Part shown: positions 31,808 to 39,617 of the stretch, in pieces | Numbering within the stretch: the stretch's first letter is position 1 | Layout of the letters: each line of letters begins with the position of its first letter | Assembly (NCBI GenBank): GCA_938030745.1 | Contig: CALHIP010000006.1 | Coordinates: 1-43,891 of the forward strand | Length of the DNA: 43,891 bases | Reading direction: 5' to 3' | Origin: an uncultured Patescibacteria group bacterium | Lineage (GTDB): Bacteria > Patescibacteriota > Patescibacteriia > UBA2591 > CALHIP01 | The notes under the pieces: generated by a model | Told to the model about the DNA's origin: nothing | Databases searched by the model: none | The model's input: only the letters and a program-made list of their open reading frames with translations | Position numbers and translations under genes: made by a program

Positions 31808-33088
31808 ATGACTCAAACTTGGGAAAAAATTAAAACAATTTGGCAAGATAAAGATTTAAGGAATGCTATTTTATATGTTTTATTAATGTTAGCTATTTTC
31901 CGTTTAGCAGCCCATATTCCTTTACCAGGGATAAATTTAGAAGCTTTAAAAACTTTTTTTGCCCAAAATCAAGTTTTTGGTCTTTTAAATATTTTATCTG
32001 GCGGAGCAATGGAAAGATTTTCCATTGTTGCTTTAGGTGTTGCTCCTTATATTACTGCTTCAATTATTTTCCAACTTTTGACAATGATTATTCCTTCGCT
32101 TGAAGCACTTTCAAAAGAAGGTTATGCTGGCTATCAAAAAATCAATCAATATACAAGAATTGCTACTGTTCCTTTAGCTGCTCTTCAGGCTTTCGGTCTT
32201 ATTACTCTTTTACAAAGAACTGGCGAAGGAATTGTTACTTTGACTGGCTTTAAAGAGAAAATTTTAACAGTTGTTACCTTAACAGCAGGAACAATATTTT
32301 TAATGTGGTTAGGCGAATTAGTTTCTGAAAAAAAAGTTGGCAATGGTATTTCACTCTTGATTTTTGCTGGAATTGTTGCTGATCTACCAATTTCAATTCA
32401 AAGAACTTTGGCTACTTTTGAACCAGTCCAGATTATGAATTTAATTATTTTTGTCTTTTTAGGTATTATCACTGTAGCTGGGATAGTAACTTTAAATGAA
32501 GGTCAACGCCATATTCCAATCACTTATGCTCGTCGAATTCGGGGAATAAGAATGTATGGCGGAGCTGATACTTATTTACCATTGAAAGTTAATCAAGCTG
32601 GAATGATTCCAATTATTTTTGCTATCTCTTTAATTTTATTTCCACCTTTAGTAGGTCAGTTTTTATCTCAGATTAAAAACCAAGTGATTGCTTCTGGCGG
32701 AAAATTACTGATTAATCTTTTCCAAAATCAAATTTTTTATGGCTTTATATATTTTGTTTTAGTTGTCGTCTTTACCTATTTTTATACTTCAGTTATTTTC
32801 AAACCAGACCAGATTGCTGATCATTTACAAAAACAAGGTGGTTTTGTTCCAGGAGTTCGACCAGGAAAAAATACAGCTGAATATTTATCAAAAATTAGTT
32901 CTCGAATTATGCTAGCTGGTGCTCTTTCTTTAGGTCTGATTGCTATTTTACCATTAATTACTCAAGGTGTTTTAAAGATTACTACTTTAACTATTGGTGG
33001 TGCTTCTCTGTTGATTGTTGTTTCTGTTGTGATTGAGACGGTCAAACAAATTGAAGCGCAAATTGCAATGAGAGAATACGAAAAATAA
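31808..33088 (+). CDS. secY: protein translocase subunit SecY
   Basis: 426 aa with ten predicted membrane segments. Diagnostic parts are the plug region NILSGGAMERFSIVALGVAPYITASII, the cytosolic loop IPITYARRIRG before TM6, GFVPGVRPGKNTAEYL and the C-terminal loop with VVIETVKQIEAQIAMREY. It forms the Sec channel for the many signal-peptide proteins of the window. It is in the standard place at the end of the spc operon. Confidence 0.98.
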   Translation: MTQTWEKIKTIWQDKDLRNAILYVLLMLAIFRLAAHIPLPGINLEALKTFFAQNQVFGLLNILSGGAMERFSIVALGVAPYITASIIFQLLTMIIPSLEALSKEGYAGYQKINQYTRIATVPLAALQAFGLITLLQRTGEGIVTLTGFKEKILTVVTLTAGTIFLMWLGELVSEKKVGNGISLLIFAGIVADLPISIQRTLATFEPVQIMNLIIFVFLGIITVAGIVTLNEGQRHIPITYARRIRGIRMYGGADTYLPLKVNQAGMIPIIFAISLILFPPLVGQFLSQIKNQVIASGGKLLINLFQNQIFYGFIYFVLVVVFTYFYTSVIFKPDQIADHLQKQGGFVPGVRPGKNTAEYLSKISSRIMLAGALSLGLIAILPLITQGVLKITTLTIGGASLLIVVSVVIETVKQIEAQIAMREYEK

Positions 33089-33094
33089 TAATAT

Positions 33095-33655
33095 ATGAAA
33101 AAATTAATTATTGGCATTACTGGTACCTTTTCTTCTGGTAAAGATACAGTTGCTGAATATTTAGCAAAAAAAGGGTTTTTTCATTTATCTTTATCTGATT
33201 TAGTAAGGGAAGAATGTCAAAAAAGAAAGCAATATACTTCTCGAGATGATTTAATTAAAGTAGCTAATGAATTGCGTCAAAATTATGGTCCAGGAATTTT
33301 AGCAAAAATAGCTAAAGAAAGAATAAAAGATAAAGAAAAAATTGTTATTTCCAGTATCAGAAATCCAGCTGAAGTTGAGGAATTAAAAAAAGAAGGCTGT
33401 TTTTTTCTTTTAGCAATTGATGCACCAATTAAACTCCGTTATCAAAGAGCAAAAAAAAGAGGAAGAATTGATGATACAGTAACCTTTGAAAAATTTAAAA
33501 AACAAGAAGAATTTGAAAGGAAGGGTAATCAATTCCAACAACAATTGGATAAAGTTATCTTGATGGCTGATTATACTATAATCAATGATAAAACATTAGA
33601 AGAACTCTATCAAAAGATCGATAAAATCTTAAATAAAATAGATAAAAATATATGA
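33095..33655 (+). CDS. P-loop nucleotide kinase (dephospho-CoA kinase/dNMP kinase-like)
   Basis: 186 aa. The Walker A is GITGTFSSGKDTVAEYL at about 7-23, followed by FHLSLSDLVREEC, VISSIRNPAEVEELKKEG, and DAPIKLRYQRAKKRGR as the LID-arginine region. The layout resembles dephospho-CoA kinases and the UPF0200/dNMP kinase group. The substrate cannot be decided. It lies between secY and adk, coupled to adk by a 4-nt overlap, so a role in nucleotide metabolism is plausible. Confidence 0.78.
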   Translation: MKKLIIGITGTFSSGKDTVAEYLAKKGFFHLSLSDLVREECQKRKQYTSRDDLIKVANELRQNYGPGILAKIAKERIKDKEKIVISSIRNPAEVEELKKEGCFFLLAIDAPIKLRYQRAKKRGRIDDTVTFEKFKKQEEFERKGNQFQQQLDKVILMADYTIINDKTLEELYQKIDKILNKIDKNI

Positions 33656-34275
33656 AAATAGCACTTATTGGTCCGCCTGCTTCCGGTAAAGGGACGCAAG
33701 CAGAATTATTATCGAAAGAATTAAAACTACCCTTGATTTCTACCGGCAATCTTTTTCGTTGGCAAATAAGAAGAAAAACAAAATTGGGAAAAATGATAGA
33801 AGAAATAGTTAATAGAGGAGATTTAGTTCCTGATGAAATTGTTAATAAAATAATTAAGAAAGAAACGAAAAATAAAAGAAATTTTATTTTAGATGGTTAT
33901 CCAAGAAATCTTAATCAAGCAATTTTTTTAGATTCGATCACTTCTCTTGATTATGTTTTAGAAATCTGGATCTCTGATCAAGAAGCATTAAAACGTTTAA
34001 CTTTAAGGCGAGTTTGTCAATGTGGCAAAACTTATCATTTAATTTATAATCCGCCAAAAAATGAAGAAATCTGCGATGAATGTGGTCGGACTCTTTTTAT
34101 TAGAGAAGATGATCAAAAAGAAAAAGTTTTAAAAAGATTAGAAATTTATCATCAACAAACAAAACCACTGATAGATTTTTATCAGAAAAAAGGAATCTTA
34201 GTTAAAATTAATGGTGAACAGCCAATCAAAGATGTCTTTTCTGAGATTCTTATAAAATTAAAATTGAAAAAATAA
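33652..34275 (+). CDS. adk: adenylate kinase
   Basis: 207 aa. The P-loop is LIGPPASGKGTQAELL, then ISTGNLFRWQI (NMP-binding) and FILDGYPRNLNQA. The LID has CQCGKTYHLIYNPP...CDEC with four cysteines, the zinc-containing form. It catalyses ATP + AMP = 2 ADP. The secY-adk-map order is standard in bacteria, here with an extra kinase gene before adk. Confidence 0.96.
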   Translation: MKIALIGPPASGKGTQAELLSKELKLPLISTGNLFRWQIRRKTKLGKMIEEIVNRGDLVPDEIVNKIIKKETKNKRNFILDGYPRNLNQAIFLDSITSLDYVLEIWISDQEALKRLTLRRVCQCGKTYHLIYNPPKNEEICDECGRTLFIREDDQKEKVLKRLEIYHQQTKPLIDFYQKKGILVKINGEQPIKDVFSEILIKLKLKK

Positions 34276-34280
34276 AATCT

Positions 34281-35048
34281 ATGGTTATTATTAAGACGGA
34301 AAAAGAAATAGAAAAAATGAAAAAGGGAGGATTAATTTTGGCTGAAATTCTGGAAAAATTAAAAAAAGCAGCTAAACCAGGATTTTCAACTACTCGATTA
34401 GAATTAATGGCTCGTGATTTAATTAAAGAAAAAAATGCTGAACCAGCATTTTTAGGTTATCAAAATAAAAAAAATCAAAAACCATTTCCAACTGCTTTAT
34501 GTCTTTCTTTAAATTATGAATTAGTTCATACACCAAGTTTTCCTAATCGAATTTTAAAAGAAGGTGATTTAGTCTCTATTGATTGCGGTATCAAATATCA
34601 AGGACTTTTTACTGATATGGCTATCACTTTTGGTTTAGGAAAAATTTCTCCAGTTGCCAAAAAATTAATTAAAGTCACAAGAAAATCCTTAGAATTAGCG
34701 ATAAAAAAAATTAAAGCTGGAATCTTTTGGGGAGATGTAGCAGAAACCATTCAGAAATTTATTGAAAAAAATGGTTTTTCAGTCATTCGTAATTTAACTG
34801 GTCACGGAATCGGTAGGAAACTTCACGAGGAACCTTCTTTACCAAATTTTGGTCAAGCTGGCCAAGGAACAAAATTGGAAGAGGGAATGACTTTAGCTAT
34901 TGAACCAATGGTTGCTGTTGGTAGTTATGAGATAGAGACTTTATCTGATGGTTGGACAGTTGTGACTAAAGATCGAAGTCTTTGCGCCCATTTTGAAAAT
35001 ACGGTTCTTGTAACAAAAAAAGGAGCAATTGTTTTAACTAAAATATGA
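34281..35048 (+). CDS. map: methionine aminopeptidase, type I
   Basis: 255 aa. The five metal ligands can be placed: the Asp pair in VSIDCGIKYQGLFTDMAITF, His in NLTGHGIGRKLHEEP, and the two Glu in LAIEPMV and HFENTVLVT. It removes the N-terminal Met from nascent proteins. It is 5 nt after adk and overlaps the next gene by 4 nt. Confidence 0.97.
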   Translation: MVIIKTEKEIEKMKKGGLILAEILEKLKKAAKPGFSTTRLELMARDLIKEKNAEPAFLGYQNKKNQKPFPTALCLSLNYELVHTPSFPNRILKEGDLVSIDCGIKYQGLFTDMAITFGLGKISPVAKKLIKVTRKSLELAIKKIKAGIFWGDVAETIQKFIEKNGFSVIRNLTGHGIGRKLHEEPSLPNFGQAGQGTKLEEGMTLAIEPMVAVGSYEIETLSDGWTVVTKDRSLCAHFENTVLVTKKGAIVLTKI

Positions 35049-36133
35049 ATTATCTTATTTTCTTTTTCTTATCTTTTTTTCTTTCAGTTTTTTTAACAAA
35101 ACTTGTTCGTCGTTTTGCTTTAAAATATAAAATTTTAGATTATCCAGAAAAAGAACCGCAAAGGAAAATTCATCAAAAGCCAATTCCTTTACTTGGTGGT
35201 TTAGCTTTGTTTTTTAGTTTTTTTATAATTTTATTTTTTTCTTTAGCTATCGGTCTTTTAAAATTAGAAACTATAGTTTTTAAAAATTTGATTGGCTTTT
35301 TTTTAGCCAGTTTTGTTTTAATCATTGGTGGTTTTCTTGATGATCGTTATAATTTATCTCCATTAAAACAACTTCTTTTTTCTTTTTTAGCTATTTTAAT
35401 TATTATTGCTTCAGGAATTGGAATAAAGTATATTAATAATCCTTTTGGTCAAGGTTTAATTTTCTTAGAGATAAAAAAAATTGAAATTTTAAGAATTGGA
35501 GGAATTCCTTATTATTTTACCTTTCCAGCTGACTTAATCACCTTTGTTTGGCTTCTTTTAATGATTTATGCTTTAAAACTCTTAGCTGGTCTTGATGGAT
35601 TAGTTCCAGGTATTACTTCGATTGGTGCCTTAATGATTTTTTTTCTTTGTCTTTTAACAAAATTTTATCAACCCGATGTTGGAAGTTTAGCTATCATCTT
35701 AGCTGGTGCTTCATTAGGTTTTTTAATTTTTAATTTTCATCCAGCAAAAATTTTTTTAGGAACTTCAGGTGAGACCTTTTCCGGTTTTAGTTTGGGAGTT
35801 TTGGCTATTATTTCAGGTAGTAAAATTGCTACCTTATTACTTGTTGTTGGTATTCCAATTTTGGACATGATTTGGGTCATTTTAAGAAGAGTTTTCAAAG
35901 AAAAAAGATGGCCATTTTTAGCTGATAAAAAACATCTCCATTTCCGACTTTTAGATTTCGGTTTTTCCCATCCTGGAGCTGTCATTTTTCTTTGGTGTTT
36001 AGCTCTGATTTTTGGTTTAATTGGGATTATTTTTCCAACAACAAAAATTAAAGTCTTTGCTCTAGTTATTTTGACTCTTTTAATGATCGGCTTAGCTTTT
36101 TTTATAAAAAAAAGAAAACCTCCCTTAAAATAG
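35045..36133 (+). CDS. MraY/WecA/TagO-family undecaprenyl-phosphate sugar-1-phosphate transferase
   Basis: 362 aa with about ten membrane segments. Family motifs are KIHQKPIPLLGGLALF, GGFLDDRYNLSPLKQLL with the Asp-Asp metal site, KLLAGLDGLVPGI (the D-G-x-D/N-G-L motif) and DKKHLHFRLLDFGFS, the His-rich loop of the WecA/TagO branch. It starts lipid-linked glycan synthesis by moving a UDP-sugar phosphate onto undecaprenyl phosphate. The branch suggests a non-peptidoglycan glycan, and dgkA could supply the lipid carrier. Its TAG stop is followed immediately by palindrome C. Confidence 0.9.
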   Translation: MNYLIFFFLSFFLSVFLTKLVRRFALKYKILDYPEKEPQRKIHQKPIPLLGGLALFFSFFIILFFSLAIGLLKLETIVFKNLIGFFLASFVLIIGGFLDDRYNLSPLKQLLFSFLAILIIIASGIGIKYINNPFGQGLIFLEIKKIEILRIGGIPYYFTFPADLITFVWLLLMIYALKLLAGLDGLVPGITSIGALMIFFLCLLTKFYQPDVGSLAIILAGASLGFLIFNFHPAKIFLGTSGETFSGFSLGVLAIISGSKIATLLLVVGIPILDMIWVILRRVFKEKRWPFLADKKHLHFRLLDFGFSHPGAVIFLWCLALIFGLIGIIFPTTKIKVFALVILTLLMIGLAFFIKKRKPPLK

Positions 36134-36177
36134 CCAACTATACGATTTCGCGCGGCCGCGTAAAATCGTATAGTTGG
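36134..36177. repeat. palindrome C (44 bp, GCGGCCGC core), between the transferase gene and rplU
   Basis: Perfect 15-bp arms, CCAACTATACGATTT (36134-36148) and its complement (36163-36177), flank a centre that contains CGCGGCCGCG. It has the same architecture as palindromes A and B: AT-rich arm with CTATA, T-run, a mismatch step, then an N-CGGCCG-N core, again directly after a stop codon and directly before a promoter (TTGACA at 36180). No Cas2-like gene is adjacent here. There is no T-run after the stem, so it does not look like an ordinary terminator. Confidence 0.8.
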
Positions 36178-36179
36178 GG

Positions 36180-36208
36180 TTGACAAGGTATTTAAGATTT
36201 GTCAATAT
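36180..36208 (+). promoter_or_regulatory. promoter of rplU (TTGACA, weak -10)
   Basis: A perfect TTGACA at 36180-36185 starts 3 nt after palindrome C. The best-spaced -10 is CAATAT at 36203-36208 (17 bp), 8 nt before the ATG at 36217. The -10 is poor, so this is tentative. Confidence 0.45.
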
Positions 36209-36216
36209 CTTTTATT

Positions 36217-36534
36217 ATGTTAGCAGTTATCAAAACTGGTGGAAAACAGTATCTAGTAAAAGAAGGAGATATTATTAAAATAGAAAAAATTAAAAAAGAG
36301 AAAGGAGAAGTTTTTAATTTTGATGAAATTTTGCTTTTAACTGATGAAAAAGGAGAAAAACTTGAGATAGGTCAGCCAATTTTAAAAAAAGTTAAAGTTA
36401 AAGCTGAAATTTTAGAGCAGGGGAAAGATAAAAAAATTTTGGTTGTCAAATATAAACCAAAAACTCGATATCGAAGGAAAAGAGGTTACCGTCATCCTTA
36501 TACAAAGGTAAAAATTTTAGAGATTTTACATTAA
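36217..36534 (+). CDS. rplU: ribosomal protein bL21
   Basis: 105 aa from the ATG at 36217: MLAVIKTGGKQYLVKEGD is the invariant L21 start. The frame extends to a TTG at 36199, which is promoter sequence. The C-terminus KYKPKTRYRRKRGYRHPYTKVKI is the 23S-binding end. rpmA (L27), normally next, is not here; instead dnaB converges from the other strand, 1 nt away. Confidence 0.97.
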   Translation: MLAVIKTGGKQYLVKEGDIIKIEKIKKEKGEVFNFDEILLLTDEKGEKLEIGQPILKKVKVKAEILEQGKDKKILVVKYKPKTRYRRKRGYRHPYTKVKILEILH

Positions 36535-36535
36535 T

Positions 36536-37921
36536 TTACAATTCCTCCTCTTCTTCCGGTTCTATTTCAACTTTAGTAGCTAGATTTTTGAAACTGACTG
36601 AATTTTCGTCAAAAAATAATCTTACCATTCCTGTTGGACCATTTCTGTGTTTAGCAATATAAATTTCTGCGAGATGCCTTTCATTTTCAGGGCAATTTTT
36701 TATTCCTTTATCCATCACCTTCCGATAAATAAACATCACTACATCACTATCTTGCTCAAGCGAACCCGATTCTCTTAGATCAGCAAGTTTTGGAATTGCT
36801 GGTCCACTTCGGTGCTCAACTGCTCGAGAAAGCTGAGAAATAGCTAAAATTGGAATGTTTAATTCTCTAGCAATGCTTTTTAAAGAACGAGAGATTTCTG
36901 AAACTTCCTGGACTCGAGATTCTTTTGGTGTGACTCCTTCCATCAGTTGTAGATAATCGATGATAATTAAACCTAAGCCATGTTCTGCCTGAAGACGCCT
37001 TGCTTTTGTCCTTACCTCAACAACATTTAAAAGAGGTGATTCATCAATAAAAATTGGTGCTTCAGATAAAACATTCATCGCCTGGGCTAATTTTGAAAAA
37101 TCACCATCATCAGAAGAAGAAAGATAGCCAGTTCTCATCTTCCATAAAGAAATACCAGCCTGAGCACAAAGAATTCGATCAACAACCTGATCACGGCTCA
37201 TTTCTAAACAAAAAATAGCAACTGGAACTTTTGCTTGAACAGCAACATTTCGAGCTATATCTAAAGCTAAAGCACTTTTACCAACTGAAGGTCTGGCAGC
37301 TAAAATAATTAAATCTGATTTCTGTAACCCCCCTAACATATTGTCTAAATCAACAAAACCGGTTGGCAACCCCCGAAGTTTTCCTTTCTCCCGATGAAGT
37401 TCATCAATTCTTTCAAAAGTCTCAGTCAAAACATCTTTGATTGGAATAAATGTTTGTTTTAAATACCTCTGAGAGACAGAAAAAAGTTTTCTTTCTGCTT
37501 GATCTAAGATTTTTTCTATTTCTTCATCCTCTTTAAAAGCAAGTTCAGTAATTTCTGACGCTGCTTGGATTAATCTTCGAGCAGTTGCTTTTTTCCTAAT
37601 AATTTCTGCATATGAAAGAAGGTGGGCAGCGGTTGGAACAGTATTGGCTAAACTAACTAAATAACTCCGACCACCAATTTCTTCTAATTTACCTTTTTCT
37701 TCTAATCGATTGGCTAAACTTAAAATATCAATCGGCTCATGCTTTTCAAATAATTCAATCATCGTCTGATAAATGATAGCATGAGCCTCCTTATAAAAAT
37801 CTTCTGGCCTTAATAGATCTCCAACTTTAATAATTGCTTCTTTATCGATTAAAAGACAAGCTAAAAGTGCCTGTTCAGCTTCTAAATTTTGAGGTGGAAT
37901 TTTTTCAAAAAAATTGGCCAT
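36536..37921 (-). CDS. dnaB: replicative DNA helicase DnaB
   Basis: 461 aa. The N-terminal domain (PPQNLEAEQALLACLLID) is followed by the RecA-type helicase domain with Walker A AARPSVGKSALALDIA, Walker B LIIIDYLQLM and the arginine-finger region LRESGSLEQDSDVVMFIYR. It unwinds DNA ahead of the replisome. No intein is present. A TTGAAA-16-TATAAT promoter ends 13 nt before the ATG. It is divergent from the 73-aa gene, with a TTATCCACT box between them. Confidence 0.97.
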   Translation of the reverse strand: MANFFEKIPPQNLEAEQALLACLLIDKEAIIKVGDLLRPEDFYKEAHAIIYQTMIELFEKHEPIDILSLANRLEEKGKLEEIGGRSYLVSLANTVPTAAHLLSYAEIIRKKATARRLIQAASEITELAFKEDEEIEKILDQAERKLFSVSQRYLKQTFIPIKDVLTETFERIDELHREKGKLRGLPTGFVDLDNMLGGLQKSDLIILAARPSVGKSALALDIARNVAVQAKVPVAIFCLEMSRDQVVDRILCAQAGISLWKMRTGYLSSSDDGDFSKLAQAMNVLSEAPIFIDESPLLNVVEVRTKARRLQAEHGLGLIIIDYLQLMEGVTPKESRVQEVSEISRSLKSIARELNIPILAISQLSRAVEHRSGPAIPKLADLRESGSLEQDSDVVMFIYRKVMDKGIKNCPENERHLAEIYIAKHRNGPTGMVRLFFDENSVSFKNLATKVEIEPEEEEEL

Positions 37922-37934
37922 ACCAATTTAAATT

Positions 37935-37962
37935 ATTATATTTTGAAAAAAAATCTTTTCAA
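37935..37962 (-). promoter_or_regulatory. promoter of dnaB (TTGAAA-16-TATAAT)
   Basis: TTGAAA at 37962-37957 and TATAAT at 37940-37935 on the minus strand. The -10 ends 13 nt before the ATG, so the leader would be about 6 nt. A one-mismatch DnaA box (AGTGGATAA on this strand, 37987-37979) lies 16 bp upstream of the -35. Confidence 0.65.
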
Positions 37963-37969
37963 GATATTT

Positions 37970-37998
37970 TTGCACATTTTATCCACTTATGGTATACT
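37970..37998 (+). promoter_or_regulatory. promoter of the 73-aa gene/tRNA-Lys/GH1 unit (TTGCAC-17-TATACT)
   Basis: TTGCAC at 37970-37975 and TATACT at 37993-37998. The -10 ends 8 nt before the ATG at 38007, predicting a leaderless mRNA. TTATCCACT (37979-37987) lies in the spacer. The ATG at 37989 is upstream of the -10 and cannot be the start if this promoter is used. Confidence 0.65.
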
Positions 37999-38006
37999 AT
38001 TTTACT

Positions 38007-38228
38007 ATGTTAAGAAAAGCAACAATCCATGGAGCAATTGTTTATTTTGAGGATAATGCTACCACTGGCGTTAATTATTTACTTTATGATCTTCAGTTTG
38101 AAGAAGCAGCTGTTTTTTTTCGCTATGCCAGGGCTCATGGTTCAGCTCAATTTGAAGATGATCATGAAAGGCAATTTACTTTGTTTTATAATTCTGATGG
38201 CACTTATTTACTTAAACGCCGTGGATAA
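38007..38228 (+). CDS. hypothetical protein, 73 aa
   Basis: A small soluble protein beginning MLRKATIHGAIVYFED and ending in TYLLKRRG. It is rich in aromatic residues (7 Phe, 5 Tyr). No family is recognised and there is no signal peptide or Cys. The start is set by the promoter just upstream; the frame is open from an ATG at 37989. It is followed 9 nt later by tRNA-Lys and then a glycosidase gene, so the three are probably on one transcript. Another overlapping frame (38029-38247) has no promoter and is less likely. Confidence 0.6.
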   Translation: MLRKATIHGAIVYFEDNATTGVNYLLYDLQFEEAAVFFRYARAHGSAQFEDDHERQFTLFYNSDGTYLLKRRG

Positions 38229-38237
38229 TTTTCAATT

Positions 38238-38308
38238 GCCCCCATAGCTCAATGGAAGAGCAACTGCCTTTTAAGCAGGAGATGAAGGTTCGATTCCTTC
38301 TGGGGGCA
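38238..38308 (+). tRNA. tRNA-Lys (TTT)
   Basis: Acceptor GCCCCCA/TGGGGGC (38238-38244 with 38301-38307), A73 at 38308, D-stem GCTC/GAGC, anticodon loop CTTTTAA (anticodon TTT), T-stem GAAGG/CCTTC with loop TTCGATT. The anticodon stem has an A-G mismatch at its outer pair (27-43). CCA is not encoded next to A73. The ATG of the following gene is 5 nt beyond the tRNA end. Confidence 0.95.
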
Positions 38309-38313
38309 AACCA

Positions 38314-39567
38314 ATGGCTAAAATTTATCAATTTCCTAAGGATTTTCTCTGGGGAGTATCAATTTCTTCTTATCAAACTGAGGGAAATAATTTTTACTCT
38401 GATTGGTATGCTTGGGAAAAACTTGGAAAAATAAAAGATGGATCAACTTCTGGTCTGGCTTGCGATTTTTATCATCTTTATCATCAAGATATTGATCTAG
38501 CAAAATCTTTAAATTTAAATGCCTTTCGGTTAAGTGTTGAATGGAGTCGGATTGAACCAGAAGAAGGCAAATTTAATCAAAAAGAAATAGATCATTATAA
38601 AAAAGTTTTAAATTATTTAAAAGAAAAAAACTTTAAAGTTTTTTTAACTTGCTGGCATTTTAGTCTGCCTTATTGGTTAGCAAAAAAAGGAGGTTTTGAG
38701 AATAAAGAAAATATTTTTTATTTTATAAGATTTGTTAAAAAAATTGTTTTTGATTTTTCTCATTTAGTTGATTTTTGGTTAACCCTTAATGAACCATTAA
38801 TTTATGTTGCTTGCTCTTATCTTTTAGGTCTTTGGCCACCAGAGAAAAAAAATTTAATTTCTGCTTTAAAAGTCTTCTTTAATTTAGTTAAAGCTCACCA
38901 ACAAAGTTATAAAATTATTCATCAAATTTTACCTCAGGCAAAGGTTGGTTTAGCAAATAATTTAGTTTATTTCAGAGTTGCAAAAAATAATTTTTTTGAT
39001 AAAAAATTAACAAAAATTTTCCATTCTTTTTACAATTATATTTTTTATTCTTTGACAAAAAATACTCATGATTTCATTGGTTTAAATTACTACACCTCTC
39101 ATCGAGTTGAATTTTTCAAAATTAAAGATCTAATTAAAAGAATGACTTCAGAAAATCCAGAGACAAGAGTTATTCATAAAGAGGTTCATCCAGAAGGATT
39201 ATATTTTCTTTTAAAAGATTTAAAAAAATTTAATTTACCAATTTATATTACTGAGAATGGTATAGCTGATTCTACTGATCATCGACGTCGTCGTTTTATT
39301 TTACGTCATTTAAAATATTTATCTTTAGCAATAAAAGAAAAAGTGCCAGTAAAAGGCTATCTTTATTGGTCATTGATTGATAATTTTGAATGGCGAGAAG
39401 GTTTTAAACCAAGATTTGGTTTAGTAGCTATTGATTATGAAACTTTAAAAAGAAAACCAAGAAAAAGTGCTTTAATGTACTCAGAAATTTGTCAAAAAAA
39501 TGCTTTAACTCAAGAAATAGTAGAAAAATATGATCCGGAAAGAATAAAAGAAATTTTTAATTTATAA
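38314..39567 (+). CDS. glycoside hydrolase family 1 (beta-glucosidase/galactosidase-like)
   Basis: 417 aa. The N-terminus YQFPKDFLWGVSISSYQTEG is the GH1 signature. The acid/base Glu160 is in LTLNEPLIY and the nucleophile Glu314 is in IYITENGIAD. SLIDNFEWREGFKPRFGLVAIDY is the conserved aglycone-site end. It hydrolyses beta-linked disaccharides or glycosides; the sugar is not predictable. There is no signal peptide, so it is intracellular. The ATG lies 5 nt after tRNA-Lys without a Shine-Dalgarno, so tRNA processing would leave a 5-nt leader. Confidence 0.94.
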   Translation: MAKIYQFPKDFLWGVSISSYQTEGNNFYSDWYAWEKLGKIKDGSTSGLACDFYHLYHQDIDLAKSLNLNAFRLSVEWSRIEPEEGKFNQKEIDHYKKVLNYLKEKNFKVFLTCWHFSLPYWLAKKGGFENKENIFYFIRFVKKIVFDFSHLVDFWLTLNEPLIYVACSYLLGLWPPEKKNLISALKVFFNLVKAHQQSYKIIHQILPQAKVGLANNLVYFRVAKNNFFDKKLTKIFHSFYNYIFYSLTKNTHDFIGLNYYTSHRVEFFKIKDLIKRMTSENPETRVIHKEVHPEGLYFLLKDLKKFNLPIYITENGIADSTDHRRRRFILRHLKYLSLAIKEKVPVKGYLYWSLIDNFEWREGFKPRFGLVAIDYETLKRKPRKSALMYSEICQKNALTQEIVEKYDPERIKEIFNL

Positions 39568-39570
39568 ACC

Positions 39571-39579
39571 TGTGGATAA
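39571..39579 (+). promoter_or_regulatory. DnaA-box-like TGTGGATAA upstream of a surface-protein promoter
   Basis: An exact TGTGGATAA, 4 bp before TTGACA, same orientation as the boxes at 11655 (minus) and 21669. Confidence 0.55.
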
Positions 39580-39583
39580 CTTT

Positions 39584-39611
39584 TTGACAAAATAATTTTT
39601 TTAAATATAAT
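39584..39611 (+). promoter_or_regulatory. promoter of the 374-aa surface protein (TTGACA-16-TATAAT)
   Basis: Both boxes are perfect consensus with a 16-bp spacer. The -10 ends 6 nt before the first ATG (39618) and 9 nt before the second (39621), so the transcript almost certainly begins at or next to the start codon. Confidence 0.85.
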
Positions 39612-39617
39612 GAAGAT

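Noticed and set aside
38220-38228. CGTGGATAA as another DnaA-like box before tRNA-Lys
   Set aside because: It has a mismatch, and its bases are the last codons and stop of the 73-aa gene; probably chance.
37979-39579. Replication origin suggested by DnaA-like boxes near dnaB
   Set aside because: Boxes are far apart (1.6 kb), each sits at a promoter, and there is no dense cluster or dnaA/dnaN nearby.
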